Shown in pieces: positions 8,631-18,452 of a stretch of DNA of 64,000 nucleotides. A program made the position numbers and the translations under genes. Source of the stretch: Alkalibacterium olivapovliticus. Lineage in GTDB: Bacteria > Bacillota > Bacilli > Lactobacillales > Carnobacteriaceae_A. The stretch covers positions 124,001 to 188,000 of the forward strand of contig NZ_PVTO01000002.1 of NCBI RefSeq assembly GCF_003003275.1. The letters are read 5' to 3'. The notes under the pieces were generated by a model. That model was given only the letters and a program-made list of their open reading frames with translations, did no database searches and had not been told where the DNA came from. The number at the start of each line of letters is the position of its first letter. The stretch's first letter is position 1.

Positions 8631-9329
8631 TTATTCTTTTTTCACAAGCTTCAGGAACTGAATGACCATATCAGCCGATTTTTGACCTGCCAGATCAATA
8701 AAGTCATTAAATGAAAGTGAAGCCTCTTCATCCGCCACATCTGAAACTGCCCTGACGACAGCAAAGGGAATGTTGAACTGATAACATGTCTGAGCAACAG
8801 CAGTTCCTTCCATTTCTGTTACCAGTGCTTCAGAGAAATGCTGGCGGATTTCGTTTATTTTATCTTTACTGCTTATAAATGAATCTCCTGTTACAATCAG
8901 TCCATTCTTCACACGCCAATTGCTGGCCTCTGCTGCTTCACCTATTATCCCTATCATATGAGCATCTGCATCATACAGTTCCGGCATTTGAGGGATTTGT
9001 CCAAATGAATAACCAAACGCTCTCGCATCTGCATCATTATAAGTCAATTCCGTAGCAATTACCAAGTCCCCCACTTTAAGACCATTGCCAATTCCTCCTG
9101 CAGAGCCTGTGTTTATAATACTGTCAGCTTTAAAAGAATTAATCAATAATGTCGTGGCAATTGCCGCATTCACTTTTCCTATTCCTGATTGAACAAGAAC
9201 AACTTGTACTTGCTCGATCTGTCCTTCGTAGAAATGCTGATTGGCGATTGTTGTCTGTGTCATATTATCTAGCTGATCAGTCAGTACTTTCAGTTCCTGC
9301 TCCATTGCAGCAATAATCCCTAATTTCAT
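8631..9329 (-). CDS. mtnN: 5'-methylthioadenosine/S-adenosylhomocysteine nucleosidase
   Basis: 232 residues, the standard length. It cleaves the glycosidic bond of MTA and SAH, recycling adenine and feeding methionine salvage and AI-2 synthesis. Glu12 (in IAAMEQE) and Asp197 (in AVSDVAD) match the catalytic pair of the E. coli enzyme. TEMEGTAVAQTCY is the ribose-binding segment, and NTGSAGGIG is the phosphorylase-fold loop. It follows nudF and a small membrane protein on the same strand, a usual Lactobacillales grouping. Confidence 0.96.
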   Translation of the reverse strand: MKLGIIAAMEQELKVLTDQLDNMTQTTIANQHFYEGQIEQVQVVLVQSGIGKVNAAIATTLLINSFKADSIINTGSAGGIGNGLKVGDLVIATELTYNDADARAFGYSFGQIPQMPELYDADAHMIGIIGEAAEASNWRVKNGLIVTGDSFISSKDKINEIRQHFSEALVTEMEGTAVAQTCYQFNIPFAVVRAVSDVADEEASLSFNDFIDLAGQKSADMVIQFLKLVKKE

Positions 9330-9365
9330 ACTATTCCCCTTTTATTAGTTGAAGTATCAAAAGTA

Positions 9366-9611
9366 TTAGATAAAGAAGACAAAAGACAGCACAATAATCA
9401 ATAGTAATAAAACGATCACGATCGCTAATGTCAATTGTTTTTCAATCTTTCTATACTTCTCCATTTCATTTAGTCTTTTTTTAGATGTACGTCCAACCTT
9501 TGAAAGCTTTCGCTCCTTTTTCCTATTTTGATTTTTTTCAATTCTCTGTTCTTTTCTCTCTTTTTTCATTTCCAGTTCTTTCTGCTTTTTAAGTTCGCTT
9601 CTAGAAGACAT
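9366..9611 (-). CDS. Small hypothetical protein: basic coiled region plus C-terminal membrane helix
   Basis: 81 residues from ATG 9611, chosen because AGGATGAG lies just upstream; an ATG at 9620 directly behind the nudF stop would add three residues. The first 55 residues are very rich in Lys, Arg and Glu. The last 25 form one hydrophobic helix (LTLAIVIVLLLLIIVLSFVFFI), so it is probably a tail-anchored membrane protein with a cytoplasmic basic domain. It sits between nudF and mtnN and is likely co-transcribed. I recognise no family. Confidence 0.75.
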   Translation of the reverse strand: MSSRSELKKQKELEMKKERKEQRIEKNQNRKKERKLSKVGRTSKKRLNEMEKYRKIEKQLTLAIVIVLLLLIIVLSFVFFI

Positions 9612-9621
9612 GCTACTCATC

Positions 9622-10176
9622 CTATTCTGTCGTCATCTGCTTTTTCATTTTCCAGTAAAATAAAGCAAATACTGTTTTTGAATCCCTCAGTAGTCCTTTC
9701 TCATAAAAGGCCCATGCTTCATCGTATGTAGCGATGATCATCTCTACATTCTCATCCTCATCTTGAGGCAACGGATCGTCTACTAAGTAAAGATCCGATG
9801 CTTCATAAATCTCCAGAAATTCATCTGTAAAACCGGGTGTACTATAGAAAGACGTTACAAAATCCCATTGTCTCGCTTTGTACCCTGTTTCTTCTTCCAA
9901 TTCTCTTTTTGCCGTGTTCAATCCCGATTCATCATCTGCATCTTTCAATCCTGCTGGGATTTCAATACTCTCGCTCTCAATTGCTTTTCGATATTGCTTG
10001 ACCAGTATCAGCCGGCCATCTTCAGTAAAGGGAATAATAGCGGCTGCTCCCGCATGTCTGACAATCTCCCTCTGAGCTAATTCTCCATTAGGCAATTTCA
10101 CTTTCTGTACAGTATATTCTGTTACATTTCCTTTGTAAATTGAAGTTTCTTCAACAGTTTCTTCATAAAATTCCAT
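9622..10176 (-). CDS. nudF: ADP-ribose pyrophosphatase, Nudix family
   Basis: 184 residues. It hydrolyses ADP-ribose to AMP and ribose 5-phosphate. The Nudix box runs GLKDADDE...RELEEETGY; between the opening Gly and the first conserved Glu there are six residues instead of five, a one-residue insertion, while the REL-EE-TG core is normal. The STPGFTDE segment downstream is typical of the ADP-ribose group. First gene of a likely nudF-small protein-mtnN operon. The 174-bp gap to xpaC holds divergent promoters that I could not resolve. Confidence 0.93.
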   Translation of the reverse strand: MEFYEETVEETSIYKGNVTEYTVQKVKLPNGELAQREIVRHAGAAAIIPFTEDGRLILVKQYRKAIESESIEIPAGLKDADDESGLNTAKRELEEETGYKARQWDFVTSFYSTPGFTDEFLEIYEASDLYLVDDPLPQDEDENVEMIIATYDEAWAFYEKGLLRDSKTVFALFYWKMKKQMTTE

Positions 10177-10350
10177 ACATTCACCCCTAACTTATGAGTT
10201 TATCATACCTCATTTTACTGTATTTTTCACCCTCATGCTTAATTAGTCCAAAGCAGTAAATCCATCTTAGGTCCCATGTTAATTATTTTATGATTTGTGA
10301 TACTATATAGGTAGAATAAGTCATTGTTTCATAAGAATGGAGGATTACAA

Positions 10351-11019
10351 ATGAAACACTCAACACTTAATAAATCATTAACGTATATCGTCACATTATT
10401 CACTACCCTTTTCCTATTTGTCTTACTCTTAGGATTCGATTTAAATGGGTTTGCAGCACTATTACTCAGTATAGGAGCCGGTGTCTTTATGTTAAAAAAA
10501 TATAACAGCAGGTCTTCAAGCAGCAAGTCCGGCGGTTCTAAACTGCCTCGCCTCAGCCAGGAAAAAGAAGCCTTTTATACATCAAAAGGTCTTTCTAAAG
10601 AAGATATCCAGTACTTCAGAAAAACAATGCATAAAGCTAAAGAACAGGTCATGACTATTGAAACAAACATGGCTAAATCCGGCAAGCTAAAAGCGATTGA
10701 AAACAGAAACAACACTGTCGGCTTATCTAAGGCATTGTTTAAGGAAATAGCTAATGAACCTGACCGTTTGCACGAAGTGGATCAGTTTTTGTATGTTCAC
10801 TTACCTTCCCTTGCTGATTTAGTTGTCAAATATGTCGAAATTGAAAATCATAAAGCTAAAAGTAAAGCGACTTATGACATATTAGATAAATCGTCTGCCA
10901 CTATTGATAAAATGTGCGGTCAGATTGTAGAAGATTATGTAATGTTTAAAGAAGACGATATTCAAGATCTGGATGTTGAAATCGAACTGGCAAAACGTAC
11001 TTTAGACAAAAATTTATAA
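10351..11019 (+). CDS. xpaC: XpaC family protein (5-bromo-4-chloroindolyl phosphate hydrolysis protein)
   Basis: 222 residues from the ATG at 10351, which has GGAGG (10338-10342) upstream; an earlier in-frame TTG at 10324 is ignored. Two membrane helices near the N-terminus (about residues 8-45) are followed by a Ser-rich linker and a soluble helical domain opening with LPRLSQEKEAFYTSKGLS. The family is named for a historical phenotype and its function is unclear. It is always seen beside telA, as here with a 28-base gap, so both probably act together at the membrane in envelope or toxic-anion stress. Confidence 0.88.
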   Translation: MKHSTLNKSLTYIVTLFTTLFLFVLLLGFDLNGFAALLLSIGAGVFMLKKYNSRSSSSKSGGSKLPRLSQEKEAFYTSKGLSKEDIQYFRKTMHKAKEQVMTIETNMAKSGKLKAIENRNNTVGLSKALFKEIANEPDRLHEVDQFLYVHLPSLADLVVKYVEIENHKAKSKATYDILDKSSATIDKMCGQIVEDYVMFKEDDIQDLDVEIELAKRTLDKNL

Positions 11020-11047
11020 TATAATGTGATTTGAAGGAGCTGTTAAC

Positions 11048-12256
11048 ATGTCGAACAAGGAAACCGAAAACTTTGATTCAAATAAAACTGCCGAAATAGA
11101 TGACTTATTATCCAACCCTTTCGGACAGACCTCACTTGAAAAACAAGTGTCAGAAAATGAAACGGGTATTGAAAAGCAAGTTGAAGTGAAAAAAATGATC
11201 GATAGTTTAAATGAAACCCGAAAAAAACAGGCCTACGAGCTTGCAAAACAAATTGATACGTCAAATACAGATGCTTTACTCAACTACGGAGCCCAGGCTC
11301 AACAGAAACTGGGCGATTTTTCTCACTCTGTGTTGAATCATGTGCAAAATCAGGAAACTAATCACATCGGTGAAACACTGAATGACCTGATGTTTCGTTT
11401 AAATGAAGCAGATCCAAATGAACTGAAAGCAGAAAATAAAAACATCTTCAAGAAAATGTTCCGTAAAATAAATCGCTCTATATATGAAACAACCGCCAAG
11501 TATCAGAAAATCGGTGCACAGGTCGATAAAATTGCGGTTAAATTAGATAAAGAACGTGAGCTGTTACTGAAAGATAATGTGATGCTTGAAGACCTCTATG
11601 AGAAGAATTATGATTATTTCGAAGCTTTGAATGTTTATATAGCAGCTGGAGAAGTAAAAATTGAAGAACTCTCTAATGAAGTCATTCCACAGGCCGTTAA
11701 GCATGCTGAAACAAGCGGAAATCAGATGGAAGTTCAAAAGGTCAATGACTTGAATCAGTTTCTCAACAGACTGGACAAACGCGTATACGATCTTAAAACA
11801 GCTCGACAGATGACTATTCAACAGGCACCACAGATTCGTCTGATTCAAAATACAAATCAGGCATTAAGCGAAAAAATCCAAACGTCTATCAATACGGCTA
11901 TCCCGCTATGGAAAAACCAGATAGTTGTAGCCTTGACCTTGTTACGTCAAAAAGAAGCAGTTACTGCGCAAAGACAAGTTTCTGAAACAACTAACGATCT
12001 TTTAACTAAAAATTCTGAAATGTTAAAACAGTCCTCAATTGAAACAGCGCATGAAAATGAGCGAGGTATCATCGATATCGAAACACTCGAAAAAACTCAA
12101 GCGGATCTGGTTGAAACTCTCGAGGAAACATTGACTATTCAACGTGAGGGTCGATCAAAACGCAAAGAGGCTGAAGTTCAGCTGCAGCAGCTGGAAAGCC
12201 GCCTGAAAGATCAGTTGCTTCAATTAACCGAGCCGCAAAAAGATAATCGTTCCTAA
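11048..12256 (+). CDS. telA: Toxic anion resistance protein TelA (YaaN family)
   Basis: 402 residues, soluble, almost entirely alpha-helical with heptad-like stretches. Family segments include the N-terminal [13 protein letters not shown] and a central run, [23 protein letters not shown]. TelA was named for tellurite resistance and also affects antibiotic and bacteriocin tolerance in some Firmicutes; the mechanism is unknown. It has its own ribosome site (GAAGGAG, about 11033-11039) and forms an operon with xpaC. Confidence 0.92.
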   Translation: MSNKETENFDSNKTAEIDDLLSNPFGQTSLEKQVSENETGIEKQVEVKKMIDSLNETRKKQAYELAKQIDTSNTDALLNYGAQAQQKLGDFSHSVLNHVQNQETNHIGETLNDLMFRLNEADPNELKAENKNIFKKMFRKINRSIYETTAKYQKIGAQVDKIAVKLDKERELLLKDNVMLEDLYEKNYDYFEALNVYIAAGEVKIEELSNEVIPQAVKHAETSGNQMEVQKVNDLNQFLNRLDKRVYDLKTARQMTIQQAPQIRLIQNTNQALSEKIQTSINTAIPLWKNQIVVALTLLRQKEAVTAQRQVSETTNDLLTKNSEMLKQSSIETAHENERGIIDIETLEKTQADLVETLEETLTIQREGRSKRKEAEVQLQQLESRLKDQLLQLTEPQKDNRS

Positions 12257-12291
12257 TTAGTAGTATCTTATCTGTTCGTAAGTGCTATTGT

Positions 12292-12320
12292 TTGAATAAT
12301 CTGTGACTTTTTCCTATACT
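12292..12320 (+). promoter_or_regulatory. Promoter of the GlsB/YeaQ-like gene
   Basis: -35 TTGAAT (12292-12297), 17-bp spacer, -10 TATACT (12315-12320). It starts 36 bases after the telA stop and drives the small membrane protein. Confidence 0.75.
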
Positions 12321-12359
12321 AGGTTTGTAAGTAATTTATAAGAAAGAGGAGAGATATTT

Positions 12360-12602
12360 ATGTTAGGATTTATTTGGTCACTAGTTGTTGGTGGCGTTAT
12401 TGGAGCAATCGGACAAGCGATTGTCGGTACAGACGTACCTGGCGGAATTATTGGTAATATTATAATCGGCTTTATCGGAGCGTGGGCTGGTCATGCTCTA
12501 TTCCAATGGGGTCCTGAATTAGGTGGATTCTTTATCGTTCCTGCTATTGTTGGTGCAATTCTGATCGTATTTATTTATGATTTAATTGCCAGCAGATTAT
12601 AA
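12360..12602 (+). CDS. GlsB/YeaQ/YmgE family small membrane protein
   Basis: 80 residues, Gly- and Ile-rich, with three membrane helices. The GGVIGAIGQAI and GGIIGNIIIGFIGAWAG glycine-zipper stretches define the old 'transglycosylase-associated protein' family. It is commonly general-stress induced; enzymatic activity is not expected from the sequence. Single-gene unit with its own promoter, an AGAGGAGA ribosome site and a shared terminator downstream. Confidence 0.9.
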   Translation: MLGFIWSLVVGGVIGAIGQAIVGTDVPGGIIGNIIIGFIGAWAGHALFQWGPELGGFFIVPAIVGAILIVFIYDLIASRL

Positions 12603-12623
12603 TATAGCCTGAAGAATAAAATA

Positions 12624-12660
12624 AAAACATCCTCAAGATTTGACTTGAGGATGTTTTTTT
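12624..12660. terminator. Bidirectional terminator between the GlsB-like gene and the cold-shock gene
   Basis: AACATCCTCAAG / CTTGAGGATGTT stem with a six-base loop, A-rich on the left and TTTTTTT on the right. The T-run touches the stop codon of the cold-shock gene, so the two convergent genes share it. Confidence 0.9.
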
Positions 12661-12859
12661 ATAGTTTAGTTACGTTAGCTGCCTGAGGACCTCTGTCTCC
12701 ATCGACGATTTCAAATTCAACTTCTTGTCCATCATCTAAAGATTTGTATCCTTCACTGTCGATTGAACTGAAATGTACAAACACATCTTCATGTCCTTCT
12801 ACTTCGATAAACCCGAATCCTTTTTCTGCATTGAACCATTTTACTTTCCCTTGTACCAT
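12659..12859 (-). CDS. cspA: Cold-shock protein, CspA family
   Basis: 66 residues, one OB-fold cold-shock domain. RNP1 (KGFGFIEVE) and RNP2 (VFVHFS) single-strand nucleic-acid binding motifs are intact. It acts as an RNA chaperone during cold and growth transitions. Its 5' leader of about 90 nt is long for a gene this small, as usual for cold-shock genes controlled by RNA structure. A GGAGGA site precedes the ATG. Confidence 0.96.
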   Translation of the reverse strand: MVQGKVKWFNAEKGFGFIEVEGHEDVFVHFSSIDSEGYKSLDDGQEVEFEIVDGDRGPQAANVTKL

Positions 12860-12957
12860 TTGCTTATTCCTCCTACTTTATACTTGCAACAGAAATCTAA
12901 TGCATTTAAGACTTATTTGTTTAGTAAGCTTTAAATCAAACCTCTATTACACATAAA

Positions 12958-12986
12958 ATTATACAAAAGAAAACGCTTCAAATCAA
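12958..12986 (-). promoter_or_regulatory. Promoter of the cold-shock gene
   Basis: Minus strand: -35 TTGATT (12981-12986), 17-bp spacer, -10 TATAAT (12958-12963). The predicted start near 12951 leaves a leader of about 90 nt. Confidence 0.8.
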
Positions 12987-13006
12987 GGTATCAGATTCTT
13001 TTTTAT

Positions 13007-13058
13007 AAAAAAACTGATGATTAATCAGTGTATGATTTCTACACTGACTAATCATCAG
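13007..13058 (-). terminator. Terminator of ileS
   Basis: A 19-bp stem CTGATGATTAATCAGTGTA / TACACTGACTAATCATCAG (one mismatch) with a 7-base loop, followed on the minus strand by a run of T. Confidence 0.9.
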
Positions 13059-13071
13059 GTTATTTTTACTT

Positions 13072-15849
13072 TTATTTAGCTAAAACTTCAGGATAATGCT
13101 TCTCGCATATCTCATGACACCGTTGACACAAGTACTCTTCATCAGAGATTTGAACTGTGTTTTCTGATGTGATACGACAGCGTGTGCACACTTCTCCAGA
13201 CATGTGTTCTACTTTAATAGATACGCCCTCAAACTCCAGTATAGATTCATCTTCTGGTTTTTCGGACAGGTCTTTTATGATCAGATCAGAAGCAATCAGT
13301 ATTTGTCTAATATCGCTGTTCAGTGACTCGAGCAGCTCTTTGACCTGGTTGGATGCATAAATAGTGGTTTTGGCTTCAAAATCTTTCCCGATAATTTTAT
13401 TTTCTCTGGCTACTTCATTAGCTTTCAGCACCTTATCACGGAACTTCATGAATGCATTCCATTTATCCAGTACCTCAGCTTCGTTATCATATGATCTCAC
13501 TTCAGGAAACTCAGCTAGTTGAACATAGTCTTCTTCTTCCTGCAGGTATGTCCACATCTCTTCAGCTGAATGAGGTAAAATAGGCGCCAGCAATTTAGTC
13601 AGGTCTCTTATGATATGATAAAACACAGTCTGCATCGCTCTTCTATTATAATCATCCGGTGCATCAATATATAATACATCTTTTGAAAAGTTAGCATAGA
13701 AATTGGAAACATCTACTGTACAGAACTGATTGATTTCTTTAAAAATATCAGAAAAAACATGACGCTCATAGCCATCGGTCACATTTTTAACCGTCTGATT
13801 CAAACGGTTCATCAGATACTGATCTACTGGACGCAGTTCTTCATAAGCTACGCCATCCTTATTGATGTCAAAGTCCTCTGTGTTCTGGATAAGGAAACGA
13901 ATCGTATTTCTGATTTTACGGTAAATCTCGGAAACCTGTTTCAGAATATCCATACTTACTCTAACGTCAGCTTGTGTATCGACACTGGAAACCCAGAGAC
14001 GAATCAAATCTGCTCCCATCTGTTTGATCACTTTATTAGGATCGATAACATTTCCGATGGATTTACTCATTTTCTTACCGTTGCCGTCTAAAACCATACC
14101 CTGAGACAGAACTGCTTTGTACGGAGATACTCCGTTAATGGCTACAGAGGTTGTAATACTTGAGTTGAACCAGCCTCTATATTGATCTGATCCTTCCAGG
14201 TACAAGTCAGCAGGGAATGACAGGTTCTCTCTTTTGCGAAGTACCGCATGATGAGATGATCCAGAGTCAAACCATACATCCATGATGTCTGTTTCTTTTG
14301 TAAAGACACCATTAGGACTTGATGGATGGGTGAATCCTTCTGGAAGCAACTCTACAGTTTCTTTTTCAAACCAGATATTTGACCCGTGTTCTTCAAATAG
14401 CTGTGCCACATGTTCTGTCGTTTCCGGTGTGATGATAGCATCTCCATTTTCACCGTAAAAGATAGGAAGTGGCACGCCCCATGCACGCTGACGGGATATT
14501 ACCCAATCTCCACGATCTCTGACCATGTTAAATATTCTCTGCATTCCCCATGGCTGAAGCCAGTCAACGTCCTGAACAGCTTTAAGGATTTCTTCTCTAA
14601 AGTTGTTGATAGAAGCAAACCATTGAGGTGTTGCCCTAAAGATAACCGGTTTTTTCGTACGCCAGTCATGAGGATAGCTGTGGGTGAAGAAATCCAGTTT
14701 TAATAGTGCATCATTCTCTTCCAGCCACTCTGTGATTGTTTTATTTGCTTTATCGTAAAAAACACCTTCAAGTCCTGGTGCTTCAGCAGTGAAAAGCCCT
14801 TTTGCATCAACTGGTGATAATACAGGCAATTGATACTTCTGACACACAATAAAGTCATCTTCACCATGTCCTGGTGCTGTATGGACGAGTCCAGTTCCGT
14901 CTTCTAAAGTAACGTGATCTCCCAGAATAAGCAGGGATTCACGATCATAGAATGGGTGTTGTGCAGTAATGCCTTCCAGTTCTTTCCCTTCGATTTCATT
15001 GATAAGCGTGACATTTTCCCACTCTAATGTCTCGGCTATATCCTCAACCATCTCAGAAGCAACTACAAATTTTCTGCCATCCGCTTCAACAACAGCATAT
15101 TGAGCATCTGGTTTTACTGCAATCGCGAGATTGGCGGGTAATGTCCACGGTGTAGTCGTCCAAATAACAAATGAAGTATCAGTATCTAATAGGGATTTTC
15201 CATCTTTAACTTTGAACGCAACATAGATATTAGGTGAGCGAACATCATGATATTCAATCTCAGCTTCTGCTAAAGCAGATTCGCTGGAAGGAGACCAGTA
15301 AATCGGTTTTAACCCACGATAGATATAATCTTTTTCTGCCATTTTACCAAATACACGAATTTGTTCTGCTTCGTAATCTTTAGTCAACGTCACATATGGA
15401 TTATCCCATTCTCCAGCTACACCTAATCTCTTGAAATCGGTGCGTTGTTTTTCAATCTGTTTCCATGCATAGTCTTCACATAATTTTCTGAATTCTACAA
15501 CTGACATCGATTTTCTGTCAACGCCTGTGTTTGTCAGCGCCTGTTCAATCGGTAAACCATGAGTATCCCACCCTGGTACATAAGGTGCCCTATATCCAGA
15601 CATTGATTTGTACCTTACTATAATATCTTTTGAAATTTTATTCAGCGCATGACCAATGTGGATATTCCCATTAGCATAGGGAGGTCCATCGTGCAAAATA
15701 AATGAGGGCTTGTCCTTGTTTAACGCTTGTCTTTTATTGTATATATCTGATTCTTCCCATTCTTTCTGTCTTTCAGGTTCTTTGTTCGGAAGATTTGCCC
15801 TCATGGGGAATTCAGTTTTTAATAAATTTAATGTTTCTTTGATTTCCAT
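13072..15849 (-). CDS. ileS: Isoleucyl-tRNA synthetase
   Basis: 925 residues, class Ia synthetase of the usual bacterial type. HIGH is at 64-67 (NIHIGHALN) and KMSKS is in [10 protein letters not shown]. The editing domain lies between them ([14 protein letters not shown]), and a C-terminal zinc site is built from CTRC and CQRC. It charges tRNA-Ile with isoleucine. Located downstream of divIVA as in most Firmicute dcw clusters but as a separate unit, with a T-box upstream and a terminator at its end. Confidence 0.98.
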   Translation of the reverse strand: MEIKETLNLLKTEFPMRANLPNKEPERQKEWEESDIYNKRQALNKDKPSFILHDGPPYANGNIHIGHALNKISKDIIVRYKSMSGYRAPYVPGWDTHGLPIEQALTNTGVDRKSMSVVEFRKLCEDYAWKQIEKQRTDFKRLGVAGEWDNPYVTLTKDYEAEQIRVFGKMAEKDYIYRGLKPIYWSPSSESALAEAEIEYHDVRSPNIYVAFKVKDGKSLLDTDTSFVIWTTTPWTLPANLAIAVKPDAQYAVVEADGRKFVVASEMVEDIAETLEWENVTLINEIEGKELEGITAQHPFYDRESLLILGDHVTLEDGTGLVHTAPGHGEDDFIVCQKYQLPVLSPVDAKGLFTAEAPGLEGVFYDKANKTITEWLEENDALLKLDFFTHSYPHDWRTKKPVIFRATPQWFASINNFREEILKAVQDVDWLQPWGMQRIFNMVRDRGDWVISRQRAWGVPLPIFYGENGDAIITPETTEHVAQLFEEHGSNIWFEKETVELLPEGFTHPSSPNGVFTKETDIMDVWFDSGSSHHAVLRKRENLSFPADLYLEGSDQYRGWFNSSITTSVAINGVSPYKAVLSQGMVLDGNGKKMSKSIGNVIDPNKVIKQMGADLIRLWVSSVDTQADVRVSMDILKQVSEIYRKIRNTIRFLIQNTEDFDINKDGVAYEELRPVDQYLMNRLNQTVKNVTDGYERHVFSDIFKEINQFCTVDVSNFYANFSKDVLYIDAPDDYNRRAMQTVFYHIIRDLTKLLAPILPHSAEEMWTYLQEEEDYVQLAEFPEVRSYDNEAEVLDKWNAFMKFRDKVLKANEVARENKIIGKDFEAKTTIYASNQVKELLESLNSDIRQILIASDLIIKDLSEKPEDESILEFEGVSIKVEHMSGEVCTRCRITSENTVQISDEEYLCQRCHEICEKHYPEVLAK

Positions 15850-15879
15850 TTTATCACCCTGCCTTTTTTATAATAAAAA

Positions 15880-16075
15880 AAGACCTCATCCTAAAGGACG
15901 AAATCTTCGTGGTACCACCTTAATTTGAAAAGCAATGAATTGTGCCTTTCCTTGGTCTCTTTAACGCAGAGTAACGCTGCCGCTTACTTCATTCAGCTAC
16001 AGTTTGCTTGAAGGATAAGGTTAACTTCCACTTGTCAATGTTTCAGCGTTCATTGACTCTCTGTAAAGTATCCAT
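15880..16075 (-). promoter_or_regulatory. T-box riboswitch of ileS (isoleucine specifier)
   Basis: On the minus strand the antiterminator core AAGGTGGTACCACG (15908-15921) precedes a terminator made of AGATTTCGTCCT / AGGATGAGGTCT plus TTTTTTT (about 15880-15907). Upstream is a Stem I region with GAGAG and GCTGAAA. An ATC triplet (16014-16016) follows GCTGAAA at nearly the same distance as the ACC in the thrS T-box. ATC is an isoleucine codon, which supports it as the specifier. Uncharged tRNA-Ile should favour readthrough. Confidence 0.93.
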
Positions 16076-16101
16076 TAAACTCGTGTTTCAAGTCACATTT
16101 A

Positions 16102-16764
16102 CTATTTTACTTCCGGTAATTCAACAGCCGGTATCATGCCTTCTTCATACTCTTGAGAATCAGACTCTTCCAGCTCAGCTGATGAATCAGTATCTTCTAC
16201 TTCACTTTTACTGTCAAGTTCTTCTTTTACCTCATTTAGTGTATCAGTATCTGGTTGTTCTGAGGTAGGTGGCTGCAGAATATCATTCCATTCGTCCTTT
16301 TTTACTAATTCAAGTTGAGATTCGATCATTAATTGCAATCTCTGTCTGAAAATACGACTCTGTTTCCTCAACTCTTCTGTTTCCTGCTCAATGCGTCTCG
16401 CTTTATAAACGGCATCTTTAAGCAATTCATCCGCATGGTTTTCAGCTTCATGCTGCACGTTTCCAGCTTCTGTCTTAGCTTCTTTCGTAATCATTTCCGC
16501 TTCTTTTTCAGCATTCTTCTTCAGTCGATCTGCAGCATCTTGAGCAACAAGGATCGATTTATTCAATGAGTCATGCATCTGATCGTAATTCGCCAGTTTT
16601 TCCTCAGCAAAACTTAATTTCTTTTCTGCTTCTTTTTTTTGTTTCAGAAGCATTTCATAATCTTTAATAATCTGATCAAGATAGTCATTTACTTCATCCT
16701 GATCATACCCTCTCATTTTGACAGGGAATTCCTTATTATGTATATCCAATGGTGTTAATGCCAT
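16102..16764 (-). CDS. divIVA: Cell division protein DivIVA
   Basis: 220 residues from the ATG at 16764, which has GGAGGT 8 bases upstream; an in-frame start at 16779 is inside that site. The conserved membrane-curvature-binding N-terminus (LTPLDIHNKEFPVKMRGYD) is followed by EVNDYLDQIIKDYE and a long coiled coil to about residue 165, then an acidic Ser/Glu tail. DivIVA marks septa and poles and recruits partners. It ends the ftsA-ftsZ-sepF-yggT-ylmH-divIVA block. Confidence 0.95.
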   Translation of the reverse strand: MALTPLDIHNKEFPVKMRGYDQDEVNDYLDQIIKDYEMLLKQKKEAEKKLSFAEEKLANYDQMHDSLNKSILVAQDAADRLKKNAEKEAEMITKEAKTEAGNVQHEAENHADELLKDAVYKARRIEQETEELRKQSRIFRQRLQLMIESQLELVKKDEWNDILQPPTSEQPDTDTLNEVKEELDSKSEVEDTDSSAELEESDSQEYEEGMIPAVELPEVK

Positions 16765-16840
16765 GAAAAATACCTCCAATAATTATTAAGGCCTCAGTGC
16801 CTTTAGTATAATAAAACTGACTCATTAACTCAAGAAATAA

Positions 16841-17626
16841 TTAGCTGTTTCTATCCAAGACGCCTAGAGAAAGTCTAATTTTCTCTTTCTTAGTCTTTCC
16901 TTCTATCGATTGCAGTCTTATTCTACGGTATCCTCTTATAGAAATAACATCATAAATACCAAGAACACTATCGGGGCGTTCCGTTTCGTTCCAGTTGACT
17001 TTAACTTTTCCGGATGAAATCAGTTCCTTTGATTTTTGTCTGGAGAAGTTGAATGCACTTGCGAGGACAACATCCAACCTAAGAGAGGAGACAATTACAT
17101 CTCTGTCTTCCCAGGTATCCTTTGGCCTAATAATATCTGTATATGCAGTTTCTTCCAGTTGAATGGAAATATTTCCCACTTTATCTATAGAAGACAACAG
17201 AAAGTCCATAATGGCTCCTTCTGCAAAAAACTGCCAGCGTTCTCCATCTGTTATGATATCCCCTATCTTGTTCCGTTCAATGCCTGATCCCATCAACGTT
17301 CCTAGTATTTTTCCGTGTGATAAGTCTGCGAACTTTTTGGGGTACCTGATTTCTGCCAGTTTAATATCAAAATCTTTCTGTTCCGGTTCGAAGTATGACG
17401 GTGAAAGATAGAGGCGCTTGCGTTCAGCCGCCTCGTACCCACCATACTCATTAATCTGAACCTCTTCGTACTGTCCAATAACTGACTCTACTATATACTG
17501 TTCTCTGGGATCCAGAAATGGAGTCAGATAAGGAGTATACTGCATATCAACTTGCTGAGCCCAGTCCAGAGTCTGATCAATAAACCGTTTTTCTTCTTCT
17601 CTAAAGTGCTGATAAATATTCTCCAT
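16841..17626 (-). CDS. ylmH: YlmH-type RNA-binding protein with C-terminal S4 domain
   Basis: 261 residues from ATG 17626 (MENIYQHFREEE is the usual start). A TTG 15 bases upstream overlaps yggT and is not needed. The N-terminal domain contains RKRLYLSPSYFEPEQKDF and GKILGTLMGSGIERNKIGDI. The C-terminal S4 domain contains RLDVVLASAFNFSRQKSKEL and GKVKVNWN. YlmH homologues help rescue stalled ribosomes on the 50S and influence division. It overlaps neither neighbour. Confidence 0.92.
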   Translation of the reverse strand: MENIYQHFREEEKRFIDQTLDWAQQVDMQYTPYLTPFLDPREQYIVESVIGQYEEVQINEYGGYEAAERKRLYLSPSYFEPEQKDFDIKLAEIRYPKKFADLSHGKILGTLMGSGIERNKIGDIITDGERWQFFAEGAIMDFLLSSIDKVGNISIQLEETAYTDIIRPKDTWEDRDVIVSSLRLDVVLASAFNFSRQKSKELISSGKVKVNWNETERPDSVLGIYDVISIRGYRRIRLQSIEGKTKKEKIRLSLGVLDRNS

Positions 17627-17633
17627 CGCTACC

Positions 17634-17933
17634 TCATCCAACCTGTTGTATTAGGGTTAAAACTAATTGAAATAGAGCCGTAATGCCGTATTCGATAAAA
17701 TTCAGTGAAAAGAATGCAACGATTCCCGCTAAACTCAACATACCGATCGGCGGAACAAATCGTCTGAATATCCCAACATATGGTTCACATATCCGGATAA
17801 GGAATTGACCCAAACCGGACTGGTAACCTCCCGGCATCCAAGATAATAGAAAGTAAACGACCAGTGCTATTCTGTAAATCTGTAACCCCTGCATTATTAA
17901 TCTGTATAAAGCTGGTATTAATTGAACTAACAT
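17634..17933 (-). CDS. YggT family membrane protein (YlmG)
   Basis: 99 residues with two or three membrane helices. The family motif is visible as YFLLSWMPGG and IRICEPYVGIFRRFVPPIGMLS. The exact role is unknown; it is conserved between sepF and ylmH in Firmicutes and in plastids, where it affects nucleoid distribution. It is tightly packed with ylmH (7-base gap) in the division block. Confidence 0.92.
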   Translation of the reverse strand: MLVQLIPALYRLIMQGLQIYRIALVVYFLLSWMPGGYQSGLGQFLIRICEPYVGIFRRFVPPIGMLSLAGIVAFFSLNFIEYGITALFQLVLTLIQQVG

Positions 17934-17957
17934 CTGTTTTATGAAGCTCCATTCTCT

Positions 17958-18428
17958 TTAGTACTCATTATTTTTTAGTGCCTGTAATTCAGCTCCATCA
18001 ACTTCAAAAGACTGAGGCGTACAGATGAATATTTCCTCACCTAATCGTTGAATATCACCTTTGATCGCATAGGTTGTCCCCATTAAAAAATCAATCATTT
18101 TAGTCGCTTGACCTTTTTCCATTCGCCTGAAGTTCAGAATAACTGACTGGTTGTTTAATAATATATCTGCAATAGACTGGACATCAGAATATAGTCTCGG
18201 TTCCATTACTTTGATCTTAGGCTTTTTTAAGGCTTGCTGATGATTGATCGCTACAATATTCTGATGAGATGATTTTCTCATTTCATTATTTTCTGATCTT
18301 TGAGGAGCAACAGCATTCGTACTTTTATTCATTTCCTTAACAGACTTTTTCTCAGATAATGCTTCTTGATTATCGTTGTCCGAGTCATTCAGAGAAAAGT
18401 AATCATTCAATTTTTCCTTTATACTCAC
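17958..18428 (-). CDS. sepF: Cell division protein SepF
   Basis: 156 residues. The N-terminal amphipathic membrane-targeting helix (MSIKEKLNDYFSL) is followed by a polar linker. The C-terminal SepF fold (about 75-150) contains VMEPRLYSDVQSIADILLN, VILNFRRMEKGQATKMIDFL and GTTYAIKGDIQRLGE. SepF bundles FtsZ filaments and anchors them to the membrane alongside FtsA. ylmE (the YggS-type PLP protein), often found between ftsZ and sepF, is absent here. Confidence 0.95.
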   Translation of the reverse strand: MSIKEKLNDYFSLNDSDNDNQEALSEKKSVKEMNKSTNAVAPQRSENNEMRKSSHQNIVAINHQQALKKPKIKVMEPRLYSDVQSIADILLNNQSVILNFRRMEKGQATKMIDFLMGTTYAIKGDIQRLGEEIFICTPQSFEVDGAELQALKNNEY

Positions 18429-18452
18429 AATACTCTTCCTTTCCAGTGACTA

